A stretch of 64,000 bases of DNA from Pseudomonadaceae bacterium. Its GTDB lineage: Bacteria; Pseudomonadota; Gammaproteobacteria; Pseudomonadales; Azotimanducaceae. The position numbers and the translations under genes are program-made. Positions 39,766 to 47,750 of the stretch are shown here, piece after piece. The DNA lies in assembly GCA_024743435.1 (NCBI GenBank), contig JANSWO010000012.1, positions 85,727 through 149,726 of the forward strand. Direction: 5' to 3'. Position 1 is the first letter of the stretch; every line of letters begins with the position of its first letter. The notes beneath the pieces were generated by a model, which saw only the letters and a list, made by a program, of their open reading frames with translations, had not been told where the DNA came from and made no database searches.

Positions 39766-40698
39766 GTGTCCGAAGCGAGTCGTGATGCGCACCGTCGCAA
39801 ACGCCGTAACCGCAACTGGGCGCTCATCGGTGTCGCCTTCATCTTCATTCTCGGCATCCGTGCGGTTTCCTCCCGCCCGATCGAACAAACCGACTACGTC
39901 ACTGAACGCGTGGGCCCAGGAGCCCCCTATGTCATCGCTCATCGCGGCGGCGCTGGTTTGCGACCAGAGAACACCATCGCAGCCTTCTCCCACGCGCACA
40001 TGCTTGGAGTGGATGTGCTCGAGATGGATGTGCGATTGAGCGCTGATGGCGTACCCGTCGTCATTCACGACGAGACAGTCGACCGGACAACCGATGGCGC
40101 AGGCGCAGTCGCATCGATGACGGCGGCGCAGCTTGCGACGCTTGATGCGGGACATCACTTTCTTGACGCCGACGGCACGGCGACCTGGCGAGACAAGGGC
40201 GCGTTCATTCCCAGTCTTGAGCAAGTGCTGGCCCGGTTTCCTGATGCGCGGCTCAACATTGAGCTCAAAGACGAATCCCAGGTGCTGGCAAGCGCGGTAT
40301 GCGGTCTGCTTCGGGCAACTCAGTCTGAATCACGGGTGCTGATTGCCGCGATCGATCGAGGCGTCATGCTGCGTTTTCGATCTGATTGTCCAAATGTCGC
40401 AACCAGCGCGTTCGAACTCGAGGCAGCCTGGTTCCTGCTCTATCACTACCTCTATCTGCCCGGTCTTTACCACACGAACGCCCACGCGATGCAACTGCCT
40501 GAGGAGGCCCTCGGAATCGATCTATGGAGTGAGCGGCTAGTGCGTTCGGTTGCAGGCCACAATATGTTGCTCGACATCTGGACCGTGAATGATCCTTTAG
40601 AAATCGCCCGCTATGTTGACCTGGGAGCCACCGGCATCATTACCGACCGGCCGGACATTGCACTGGCGCTACTCGCACGAGAACCGGTGCCGCGCTAA
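39766..40698 (+). CDS. Glycerophosphodiester phosphodiesterase
   Basis: Hydrolyses glycerophosphodiesters to glycerol-3-phosphate; 310 residues. An N-terminal membrane anchor (WALIGVAFIFILGI) is followed by the GDPD barrel: AHRGGAGLRPENTIAAF, then EMDVRLSADGVPVVIHDETV. GTG 39766 has GGGGAG 4 nt upstream and is 1 nt after the previous stop. The catalytic domain probably faces the periplasm. Last of the DUF503-DUF3080-small-GDPD group. Confidence 0.9.
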   Translation: MSEASRDAHRRKRRNRNWALIGVAFIFILGIRAVSSRPIEQTDYVTERVGPGAPYVIAHRGGAGLRPENTIAAFSHAHMLGVDVLEMDVRLSADGVPVVIHDETVDRTTDGAGAVASMTAAQLATLDAGHHFLDADGTATWRDKGAFIPSLEQVLARFPDARLNIELKDESQVLASAVCGLLRATQSESRVLIAAIDRGVMLRFRSDCPNVATSAFELEAAWFLLYHYLYLPGLYHTNAHAMQLPEEALGIDLWSERLVRSVAGHNMLLDIWTVNDPLEIARYVDLGATGIITDRPDIALALLAREPVPR

Positions 40699-40759
40699 CC
40701 GGATTTCAAACAACCGCGTAAACTGTGGGTCCGTTTTCACTAGCTGTACGTTGCGCATC

Positions 40760-41635
40760 ATGAAAAAGCAGGTAGCCCGGCTCGCAGAGCGTCTACTGGC
40801 GCTGTTGCCTAGCGATATCTCACCTGACTGGGAGGACATCCCTGCAGCTGTCTGGCGTCCCAGTGTGATCGGTGCAGGGTTGGTGCCGCACGCCGAGGTA
40901 GATTCGATAGAGCTCGATGATCTGCTGCAGATTGATCGGCAAAAGGCCGCGCTGGACCAGAACATTCGCCAGTTTCTCGCCTGCCTGCCAGCAAACAACG
41001 CTCTGCTCTGGGGGTCCCGCGGCACGGGCAAATCATCACTGGTGCATGCGTTACTCAATGCCCACCGAGGTGAGGGGCTACGGCTGGTCGAAGTGGACAA
41101 ACACCAATTGCATGACCTGCCCGATCTAGTTGAGCAACTACGCCAGCAGCCATTTCGCTTCGTCGTGTTCTGTGATGACCTGTCCTTCGAAGCGGGTGAC
41201 CCGGGCTACAAGGCGTTGAAGAGCGCTCTGGAAGGTTCCGTCTTTACGACCTCGAGCAATGTTCTGATCGTTGCTACAAGCAACCGTCGGCATCTGCTAC
41301 CGGAATATCTGACCGACAATGATGATGCGCGCCTGGATGCCGAGGGCGAGCTGCATCAAGGTGAGCTGGTTGAGGAGAAGATATCTCTGTCCGATCGCTT
41401 CGGCCTGTGGCTCTCCTTCTATCCGTTTAAGCAGGATGCCTACCTCGATGTCGCCAGGCATTGGGTGGACAAGCTCTCTGCGGAATATGGGCTGGAAGGG
41501 GGCTTCGGTGATGAGGCGAGGGCGCACGCGCTGCGTTTTGCTCTGGCTCGCGGGGTTCGTAGTGGCCGAACCGCCCAACACTTTGCCCGCCACTGGGTCG
41601 GTGAGAGGGCGTTGGCTGAGCAAACTCAGCGCTGA
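40760..41635 (+). CDS. DUF815 AAA-type ATPase
   Basis: ATP-binding protein of 291 residues. Walker A is GSRGTGKSS and Walker B is FVVFCDD. LIVATSNRRHLLPEYLTDN matches the DUF815 family sensor region, also called YifB-unrelated AAA. ATG 40760 is chosen; the frame extends upstream into the GDPD gene without support. The role is unknown. Confidence 0.87.
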   Translation: MKKQVARLAERLLALLPSDISPDWEDIPAAVWRPSVIGAGLVPHAEVDSIELDDLLQIDRQKAALDQNIRQFLACLPANNALLWGSRGTGKSSLVHALLNAHRGEGLRLVEVDKHQLHDLPDLVEQLRQQPFRFVVFCDDLSFEAGDPGYKALKSALEGSVFTTSSNVLIVATSNRRHLLPEYLTDNDDARLDAEGELHQGELVEEKISLSDRFGLWLSFYPFKQDAYLDVARHWVDKLSAEYGLEGGFGDEARAHALRFALARGVRSGRTAQHFARHWVGERALAEQTQR

Positions 41636-41714
41636 CGTGGTTAGTGACCGCTGTGTATAGCTGATAGCGAAGGAGCCTCGGTCAATGGAAAACGTTGTGA
41701 GGCGACGGCAAGTC

Positions 41715-41743
41715 TTGACGGGTGCGGTCCTCGCTCCTAGAAT
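41715..41743 (+). promoter_or_regulatory. Promoter of tRNA-Glu
   Basis: TTGACG (41715-41720), a 17-nt spacer and TAGAAT (41738-41743). A GC-rich stretch (GCGCGGC) follows the -10 box, as in stringently controlled stable-RNA promoters. Initiation near 41750 would leave about 10 nt before the tRNA. Confidence 0.8.
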
Positions 41744-41759
41744 GCGCGGCTCTTCCAAA

Positions 41760-41835
41760 GTCCCCTTCGTCTAGAGGCCTAGGACTCCAGGTTTTCATCC
41801 TGGCAACAGGGGTTCGACTCCCCTAGGGGACGCCA
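41760..41835 (+). tRNA. tRNA-Glu (TTC anticodon)
   Basis: 76-nt cloverleaf with a 7-bp acceptor stem GTCCCCT/AGGGGAC, anticodon stem CCAGG/CCTGG with loop TTTTCAT giving anticodon TTC, T-loop GGTTCGACTC, and encoded CCA. A run of five T residues follows directly at 41836-41840, probably part of the termination signal. The first base is the last nucleotide of the preceding row of sequence. Confidence 0.96.
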
Positions 41836-41853
41836 TTTTTCGGCTTTATGCCT

Positions 41854-41924
41854 GCTGCGCTCGGGTGAGCTTTGTTGGATCTCCGCTCGAGATCCTCAAG
41901 TACCTGTGTGTACATTCCGGTCTC
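41854..41924 (+). repeat. 71-nt direct repeat, copy 1, downstream of tRNA-Glu
   Basis: Matches 42131-42201 at 70 of 71 positions; the single difference is near position 11. Contains GGATCTCCGCTCGAGATCC, a near-palindrome, and CTGTGTGTACATTCCGGTC. The 643-nt stretch 41836-42478 has no supported gene; short frames across it follow the repeats. Confidence 0.9.
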
Positions 41925-41929
41925 TTGCT

Positions 41930-41995
41930 GAGATCCGCCTCGCTCACCCTTCGCTCGCTGCGGCCTAAAGCCGAAAAAGGCTGTGCTGCGATCCA
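41930..41995 (+). repeat. Mosaic repeat with GCGGCCTAAAGCCG core, copy 1
   Basis: The first 49 nt (41930-41978) match 42265-42313 at 47 of 49 positions. The 39-nt part 41957-41995 matches 47148-47186 at 37 of 39. So one unit is shared between the tRNA-Glu flank and the 47-kb gap. Confidence 0.85.
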
Positions 41996-42130
41996 GTGGC
42001 CAGCCGCGCCCTCCCATCGCTCGCCGCGGCGAAAAGTCGAAAAAGACAGTGCTGCGATCCATAGTGAGTCGTCTTCGCGAGCGAGCTTCCCGCTTAGCGG
42101 GGAGCGCTGCGTGGCGATCTCCTCCGGCCG

Positions 42131-42201
42131 GCTGCGCTCGAGTGAGCTTTGTTGGATCTCCGCTCGAGATCCTCAAGTACCTGTGTGTACATTCCGGTCT
42201 C
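42131..42201 (+). repeat. 71-nt direct repeat, copy 2
   Basis: Second near-identical copy of the element at 41854-41924, 277 nt downstream. Its near-identity suggests recent duplication or ongoing gene conversion. Confidence 0.9.
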
Positions 42202-42264
42202 TAGGGTTGATCGCGATGCGATCAGCCACCGCCAGCGCTTTGGCTTGCCCAAGGCGCGTAAGGC

Positions 42265-42313
42265 GAGATTCGCCTCGCTCACCCTTCGCTCGCTGCAGCC
42301 TAAAGCCGAAAAA
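42265..42313 (+). repeat. Mosaic repeat, copy 2
   Basis: 49-nt copy of 41930-41978 with two mismatches. It lies 63 nt after the second 71-nt copy; in the first set the distance is 5 nt, so spacing differs between the sets. Confidence 0.85.
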
Positions 42314-42350
42314 AACGTTGTCGCGATCCAGATGCGTGCTGCGCCCCCAA

Positions 42351-42392
42351 CACCCCGTCATCGCGAGCGGTAGCGCGGCGATCTCCGTCAAT
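42351..42392. repeat. Dispersed intergenic repeat (single copy)
   Basis: Holds CGTCATCGCGAGCGGTAGCG followed by CGGCGATCTCCGTC, one unit of the family seen at 27.1, 34.7 and 47.3 kb. The remaining bases to 42478 hold nothing recognisable. Confidence 0.6.
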
Positions 42393-42478
42393 TTGTAGTG
42401 CACCTCAATTCGGAGACTGCCGCATTGTGGCGTTCGCCACGCCGGGCATTGTCCGGTTCTTAAGCTATCGGGGCTGCG

Positions 42479-43171
42479 TCAAAGATTAATCAGGCTGGAC
42501 TGGTAGACGACTGGGCCAGTTGGTACTCCCGTTGGTGAGCCGCCGCTCGGTTCGATACTGACAGCCAGTCCTTGAGAGTTCTGGATGAGTTCAAGCAGCG
42601 CCGGCGAGAACGTAGACTCATTTGTTGCGCCGTTTACAGGGAGTAGTCCCAAGGATCTAGGGTTGCCCTCGTTCGGTAGCATCCATAGCTCGTAGGCCTT
42701 GTCGGCCGCTTCCGCGCTGGCGGAAATTGCTTTTGTCCTTAGCTTGCCTGTGTCCAAGTCCAACGAGACAACCCACAGCGGTTCGCTGTCCGCCTCGTTG
42801 ACGAACGAGACCTTCAGCGGAAGGTCGGATGGTGGACGAGCAACCCCTGGTATGGTCAGAAACTGTGTCAACAGCAGGCCGAAGAAGCCGAGAGTGGCAA
42901 ATGCGGTCCACGCAACGTGCAGGCGCGAACTTGCGGGCCGTTTTCGAAATGCGCGAGCCTCAATGTCTCGCCAAACCCTGGCTGGTGGTTTTTCCTCGGG
43001 TAGCAAATAGGTCAGATCCGAGAGCTCGACCTGCCACTTTTCTACGGCGGCAACCGCAGCAGGCTCGTGCTGCATCAAGCGCTCGAATCGGCGTCGGGCA
43101 AGCGCTGACAAGGTGCCGAGAACATATTCGCTAGCTAGCTGGTCCAGCAGGGCTGGATTTTCGTATTTCAT
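42479..43171 (-). CDS. Anti-sigma factor, RskA-like
   Basis: 230 residues from ATG 43171, whose ATGA overlaps the sigma-factor stop. The N-terminal region (ASEYVLGTLSALARRRFERL) is the zinc-less anti-sigma domain of the RskA/SigK type. One transmembrane helix lies at about 92-112. The periplasmic domain (VSLDLDTGKLRTKAI, YELWMLPNEGNPRSLGLLP) is the RskA C-terminal domain. Such proteins hold their ECF partner at the membrane until cleaved. The trigger is unknown. Confidence 0.9.
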   Translation of the reverse strand: MKYENPALLDQLASEYVLGTLSALARRRFERLMQHEPAAVAAVEKWQVELSDLTYLLPEEKPPARVWRDIEARAFRKRPASSRLHVAWTAFATLGFFGLLLTQFLTIPGVARPPSDLPLKVSFVNEADSEPLWVVSLDLDTGKLRTKAISASAEAADKAYELWMLPNEGNPRSLGLLPVNGATNESTFSPALLELIQNSQGLAVSIEPSGGSPTGVPTGPVVYQSSLINL

Positions 43172-43728
43172 AAGCCCAGGCACCCTTGCAGGGTTTTGAG
43201 CCCTCGGCGAATTCTGCTCTTAACAGTGCCTATTGGCTCACGGAAATGGCGTGCAATCTCCACGTGAGTCATGCCATCGAAAAAGGCTGCAAAAATACTT
43301 TGCCGTTGCTCTGGTTCGAGCTGGCGAAGGCAGGCTTCCAGGGAGTCATTGTTCATTGTCGCCAATGGCTGAGGCTCATTGGCGAGTTCCGGAATCGAGT
43401 CTAATCGCTCCGATTGATTGTCCTTGGCACGGAGCCAGTCTATGGCTCGATTACGAGCGATCGTGACAAGCCAGGTATTGGCGCTGGCCTTGTCCTCGCG
43501 GTAGAGAGACGCGCTGTGCCAGACTTTCAGGTAGACGTCTTGCAGCAACTCTTCCGCCGCTGAGCGATTGCGAAGCATCTTGATCGCGAGCGCGAAGATT
43601 CTGGGACTGGTTTGATCGTAGAACTGCTGGAACGCGTCTCGGTCGCGTAGCGCGATTCTCAATACCAAGTCTGCTTCGGTGGTTGCGGTCAATTCCACGC
43701 TGCCCTTGCTGCTTTCCAGCTCAATCAT
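43168..43728 (-). CDS. ECF-type RNA polymerase sigma factor
   Basis: 186 residues with sigma region 2 (FYDQTSPRIFALAIKMLRNR, ELLQDVYLKVW) and region 4 (THVEIARHFREPIGTVKSRI). Similar to the SigK group. Together with the overlapping anti-sigma gene it forms a regulator pair. It lies 14 nt after the TPR-protein gene, so it is the fourth cistron of an operon led by DUF4331. It probably controls that operon (inference). Confidence 0.93.
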   Translation of the reverse strand: MIELESSKGSVELTATTEADLVLRIALRDRDAFQQFYDQTSPRIFALAIKMLRNRSAAEELLQDVYLKVWHSASLYREDKASANTWLVTIARNRAIDWLRAKDNQSERLDSIPELANEPQPLATMNNDSLEACLRQLEPEQRQSIFAAFFDGMTHVEIARHFREPIGTVKSRIRRGLKTLQGCLGL

Positions 43729-43742
43729 CGTGCTATTCGGGT

Positions 43743-44813
43743 TCAGAGAGTCGCTGGAACTGCTCGCGCGGTCGTATCAGAAGATCTGACGCGTACAAGG
43801 AGATCGAAGTCCTCGGCCTCCTTCTGAATCTCCCAGTTCTTTTCGGCTGCCAGCCGAGCCAGTTCTGGTTTCGAATGAACATCAATATAGAAGCGTGCCA
43901 TCTCCCTTGCGTGCAGCCAATCGTTTTCTGCGATATTGGCTTTGAACTGTTTATCGACGACGGCGCTGAGTCGAATGAGTTCCGGATCGGAGCGCTGTTT
44001 CAGCGCCAACAAACGCGCGAGGACCAGACCTGGTACGGTCGTATCTGGCGCGATGAGTTCCAGGGTCTCACTGGTGCGGCCTTGAGCCAGCAGCGCATCT
44101 GCGAGAGCGGTTAATCGTTGGCAACTTGGATCAGTCTTGTGTGCCAGACGTGCAAAGCTCAAGCCCGCGTCGAGCTCCGCATTGGCCAAATACAGATCCG
44201 CCATAACGCCGTAAGCCCAGGCCTGGATCTCAGGCTCGCGATGTACTGCCGAGTCCTTTTCTAGTGCGAGTCTTATTTGCTTGATTCGTTGAGAACTGTG
44301 CGCGCGCTCCGATGCATCGGGCTTGCGCATGGAGCGTTGAGTCAGCGAAACCTGGGCGTTGCAAAGCAGCCCTGTCGTGACTTGCAACCCGGCCACAGCG
44401 TTGCAAGCCTGCAGAGCAAGATCGTTCTTGCCCTGGATGCGCAACAGGTTGGCATGCAACAAAGCCATCTCTACGCTACCCGGCGCATATCTGCGAAGCG
44501 TCGCTACCAGAGTGCCCGCTTCTGCGAACTGATGCCGCGCCTGCAATAGCCAGGCGCGGGCGTATCCGATTTGCAAAGTGGTCAGCCGGTTGGCTCGCAC
44601 TAGTGCATTCAAGGCGATTTCGGCCTGCTCTAGAGCTTTGTCATCGGAGCTGTGTGAGTAGCTCTGCAGCAGGTCCAGCACATGCTCGAACGTGCTTACC
44701 GATTTCTCTTCATGAGCGTGGTTGTTTGAACCATGGCCATACACATGAGCGGACAACTCCCATGTTGCCGAGATACCCGCCAGCAGGATCGTTAGTTTGA
44801 GCAGGATGTTCAT
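43743..44813 (-). CDS. Exported TPR-like protein of the DUF4331 operon
   Basis: 356 residues. Signal peptide (LLKLTILLAGISATWELSAH) is followed by a His-containing segment (HVYGHGSNNHAHEEK) and then a helical repeat region: ALEQAEIALNALVRANRL, LLQARHQFAEAGTLVATL, AELDAGLSFARLAHKTDP. These are TPR-like. Probably periplasmic. The ATG overlaps the upstream lipoprotein stop (ATGA), which indicates tight coupling. No named family is recognised. Confidence 0.72.
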   Translation of the reverse strand: MNILLKLTILLAGISATWELSAHVYGHGSNNHAHEEKSVSTFEHVLDLLQSYSHSSDDKALEQAEIALNALVRANRLTTLQIGYARAWLLQARHQFAEAGTLVATLRRYAPGSVEMALLHANLLRIQGKNDLALQACNAVAGLQVTTGLLCNAQVSLTQRSMRKPDASERAHSSQRIKQIRLALEKDSAVHREPEIQAWAYGVMADLYLANAELDAGLSFARLAHKTDPSCQRLTALADALLAQGRTSETLELIAPDTTVPGLVLARLLALKQRSDPELIRLSAVVDKQFKANIAENDWLHAREMARFYIDVHSKPELARLAAEKNWEIQKEAEDFDLLVRVRSSDTTARAVPATL

Positions 44814-45328
44814 GGGTTCGCCAGCAAGTCTGAGAAATCGTCGTTGTCCGCGTCCTGAGTGAATCGTCTGGAATTCACATCGGCTGGCATGGCGTTTTCA
44901 TCTGCCGAGAACACGGTTCTAAATTGTGATCGGAAAGAAACCACCTGTGTCTGGACGGTGATCGCAAAGCTGGTCTGAGTCGCCAAACCCCTTGCGTCGG
45001 TCGCAACGATCGTCACGTTAGCCTGTCCAAGCTCTCCGCCGGCAGGGGTGATAGTCAGAGTTCGGTCTGCTGCACTGCCGAGCAGCTGGAACGCCGATGT
45101 CGGCAGTAGCGTTTGGTTGTCAGAACTTATCTCCAGCGCTACCTGATCGGGCGCCTCGTCTGTTATCGAGATGTCTATCGGGTCGGATGCCTGGTTGGCA
45201 CTGATTGTCGTATCTGCCACTGCACCCAGTGCGGGTGGAGCGTTGCTTCGGGAATCTGAGCCGCCACCACAACCGATGAGGCCCAGTGAGGTCAGTAGAA
45301 CCAACCCAACTTTCTTTGCACCGTGCAT
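44810..45328 (-). CDS. Ig-like lipoprotein of the DUF4331 operon
   Basis: 172 residues from ATG 45328, with AAGGAG upstream. Lipoprotein signal ends LGLIGC, followed by a GGGSDS linker. The body has one cadherin/Ig-like module (DTTISANQASDPIDISITDE, then ADRTLTITPAGGE, NVTIVATDARGLA). The C-terminus (SRRFTQDADNDDFSDLLANP) is acidic. Exported by the Sec and Lol routes; partner of the DUF4331 and TPR proteins by position only. Confidence 0.75.
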   Translation of the reverse strand: MHGAKKVGLVLLTSLGLIGCGGGSDSRSNAPPALGAVADTTISANQASDPIDISITDEAPDQVALEISSDNQTLLPTSAFQLLGSAADRTLTITPAGGELGQANVTIVATDARGLATQTSFAITVQTQVVSFRSQFRTVFSADENAMPADVNSRRFTQDADNDDFSDLLANP

Positions 45329-45338
45329 AAGTATCTCC

Positions 45339-46931
45339 TTATTGAGGCTGTGGCAGTGGCGCATCGACGGGCGAGCCGGGGTACGGTGTGAGCAGATAAG
45401 GAAACTCATTGTCCAAATCCATGGCGGATAGCGGTGCGCCGTCTGTGAACGCGGCGGTTCCCAAAGGAGCGTCTTCAGGTTCGCAAAGGCCCAGGTTTGC
45501 AGGCGCCCCGTCTGCCCCGATCGGGAGGTCGTGACAAAGCGCTCCCATCACAACCCGGAGTGCGATGTCGACGACGTCGTCTCCCGGTCTTCGGCCATTG
45601 GGGAATCCAGCAAGATCGCCCGCGGCGACGCCCAAGGTCTGCTGGTCTGCCCGTGGAGTTGCAGCGATAGTCGTGTTGATTCGGAGCATCTCACCGGGTG
45701 CGCCTCCAGCGAAGGCATTAACACCGGGGATTCCCGTCAGAAATGCCGCAACGAGATCGTTTCGTGGAAAATTTGTCGGCGCGATGTTGTCGAAATCTGT
45801 ACCAAGTGTTGCATTGACCGCATCACGGAACAGGATGTCCAGAATCGCGGGTAGAACCGGGTTCGTTACGAAGGTGAGAAATTGCGGATCGCCTTCCGGT
45901 GAACTTCCGTTGAATCGGTCTTTTTGGTCGTAGCCAATCACCAACTCGTTCACGAGCGGAGAGGACAGGCGTGATACTTGTGTCAGTGCACCGCCGGTGA
46001 CCTGCGGTCGCTCGAATGTCTGCTGCGGGTTGAGAATTCTTGCTTGCGGCAGGCTCGCGGTTGTCCAGGCGCCGATTACATCGCTTTCACCGAGGCAGTC
46101 TTTGTGCAGTTCCAGGGCGATGGAAGTCACGTTGTTTTGAGCCAGAATGTTTCTAGCCTCATCCTGAGTAACGCCGCCGGGGAAACCGCCGCCATCGCCA
46201 GCGCCAGGCGCGCTATCGCCTTCAACCGGGACAAAATTGACGAGATCGAACACTTCTCCTAGCGACAGCTTGAACGCTTCGTTTCGTTGGCCAACGAATG
46301 CTCGACCGCCGCTGCAACCGGGAACGTCAACCTCGTAGATAAAGCTGTCTGCATAGGCGCCGTAGTTGCCCGGCCCGCCAAAGGTTTTCGTGCCGGAGTA
46401 GTCGAAGGGTTTACGGAAGACAGAGTCACCGTTTGCTGCATTCAGGACAGGGCTTGAGGAACCGCTGCGCCGCTCGCCTTCGACCATGTCGATAGAGTAC
46501 GTCTGTACGTGAGCGAGGCCGTCTTCGCTGCCCGGTGCGATGCCGCCAATGTTTCGCAACACGCTGGTAACGGGCACGCCGCCAATGTCCAGGCTCGGGA
46601 CACTTCCTGCTGGTAGAACGTTGTCGAATCGGAACTGGAACGATATGTCCTCGACCACATCGCCATCATTGTCGATAAGGATCTCGTAGACAGCCTCTGT
46701 ATCGAGCGGGAAGTAGTTAGGCCCCCCGTACGCGGCCTGAATCGGTATGTAGTTGGCAATGAACGTGACGTAGTCTTCTCGACTTGGCTCGTAGCTCGAG
46801 AACATGTAGAAGTCCGTTGCATCGACCTGTGGGAGGCTGGCGATGAACGGAGCTTCCCGATGACTTGAAGCATGGATTGAGTTTGTTGCAATCCAGCTGA
46901 TCATCAGCAAGGTGATTTGCAAAGTGCGCAT
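45339..46931 (-). CDS. DUF4331 domain-containing exported protein
   Basis: 530 residues from ATG 46931. The signal peptide is LQITLLMISWIATNSIHA, and the mature start SSHREAPFIASLPQVDATDF is the DUF4331 signature. NGDSVFRKPFDYSGTKTFG and RPGDDVVDIALRVVMGA are also typical. The frame extends upstream to 47057 but that part is not signal-like. First gene of the operon, with the ECF pair at its end. Function of the family is unknown. Confidence 0.88.
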   Translation of the reverse strand: MRTLQITLLMISWIATNSIHASSHREAPFIASLPQVDATDFYMFSSYEPSREDYVTFIANYIPIQAAYGGPNYFPLDTEAVYEILIDNDGDVVEDISFQFRFDNVLPAGSVPSLDIGGVPVTSVLRNIGGIAPGSEDGLAHVQTYSIDMVEGERRSGSSSPVLNAANGDSVFRKPFDYSGTKTFGGPGNYGAYADSFIYEVDVPGCSGGRAFVGQRNEAFKLSLGEVFDLVNFVPVEGDSAPGAGDGGGFPGGVTQDEARNILAQNNVTSIALELHKDCLGESDVIGAWTTASLPQARILNPQQTFERPQVTGGALTQVSRLSSPLVNELVIGYDQKDRFNGSSPEGDPQFLTFVTNPVLPAILDILFRDAVNATLGTDFDNIAPTNFPRNDLVAAFLTGIPGVNAFAGGAPGEMLRINTTIAATPRADQQTLGVAAGDLAGFPNGRRPGDDVVDIALRVVMGALCHDLPIGADGAPANLGLCEPEDAPLGTAAFTDGAPLSAMDLDNEFPYLLTPYPGSPVDAPLPQPQ

Positions 46932-46961
46932 AGGTGAAGCCTGTTTAGTAGGTGTCCTGTA

Positions 46962-46989
46962 GATACGGGCGAGGTCACGATCTGGATGC
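46962..46989 (-). promoter_or_regulatory. Candidate ECF promoter of the DUF4331 operon
   Basis: Read on the minus strand: GCATCC (46989-46984), a 16-nt spacer and CGTATC (46967-46962). This resembles the CATCC -35 element of SigK-type promoters. It lies about 30 nt upstream of the DUF4331 ATG. A weak, inspection-level call. Confidence 0.3.
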
Positions 46990-47129
46990 AGGGACAGGAG
47001 AATTTTCTTGTACAGGCTGTCTTTTGTCCGACGATCACAAGCGAGCGGGCTGCTCACATCCTGCTTCCGCGTACCCTGAATGGGGTCGCCCGGTGTCGAT
47101 TGGAGTGAGAATAGGAAGCCAAACGATTT

Positions 47130-47480
47130 CGCGCGAGACCGTCGCTAGCTGCGGCCTAAAGCCGAGAAAGGCAGTGCTGCGATCCATGACTACTCGTCTT
47201 CGCGAGCGGGCTTCTCCAGCCTGCTGCGTTCGCTCGCTACGGTCTAAAGTCGAAAAAGGCGGTCATGCGATCCAGTTGCCCGTGCTTATGGCATCAATCT
47301 CAGTCTGCAAAGTCACACCACTTGTTGTGAGATCGCCGCGCCCTTCGGGCTCGCGATGACGGGAGTTGGTCGAGCTTGCGGTGACGTATGTCGCTACGTC
47401 GACGCGACAGGCCACCAACTATCAGTCATCGCGAGCGAGTTTCACGCGTAGCGGGAAGAGTCGCGTGGCGATCTCCGTCG
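47130..47480. repeat. Mosaic repeats in the 819-nt gap before the ABC operon
   Basis: The gap 46932-47750 has no supported gene. 47148-47186 repeats the tRNA-Glu flank unit (41957-41995). 47228-47275 holds a diverged second copy. 47330-47360 and 47425-47475 carry members of the other dispersed family (TCGCGATGACGGG; TCATCGCGAGCGAG with GGCGATCTCCGTCG). The rest, 47481-47750, shows nothing clear except the region before the ABC ATG. Confidence 0.75.
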
Positions 47481-47750
47481 CTCCGGCTTAACCGATAAAT
47501 AGATAAGGTTGCAGCGTGGTGGCGAGGTTGCTACTCAGACATCCCGATCAGAATTGGGGCTTTCTTTGGAGCTTTGCCTATTTGCTTCGATGCGTTCGTC
47601 GCAACACGGCAGCCGATCTCGCGCTCGTGCTGAGAGTGCCGAATACATAAAGCGTCATCGCACTGGTTGGTGGCTAGATTTAAATCAGCGATGCCTGCCA
47701 GTTGGTTTTGCGAATGTACCCTCTGGTGACGAGGCCGGTACACTCCAGGA

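Noticed and set aside
41865..42398. Open frames of 60-177 residues after tRNA-Glu
   Set aside because: They follow duplicated repeats and recur with the repeat sequence. No start site, domain or codon pattern supports them.
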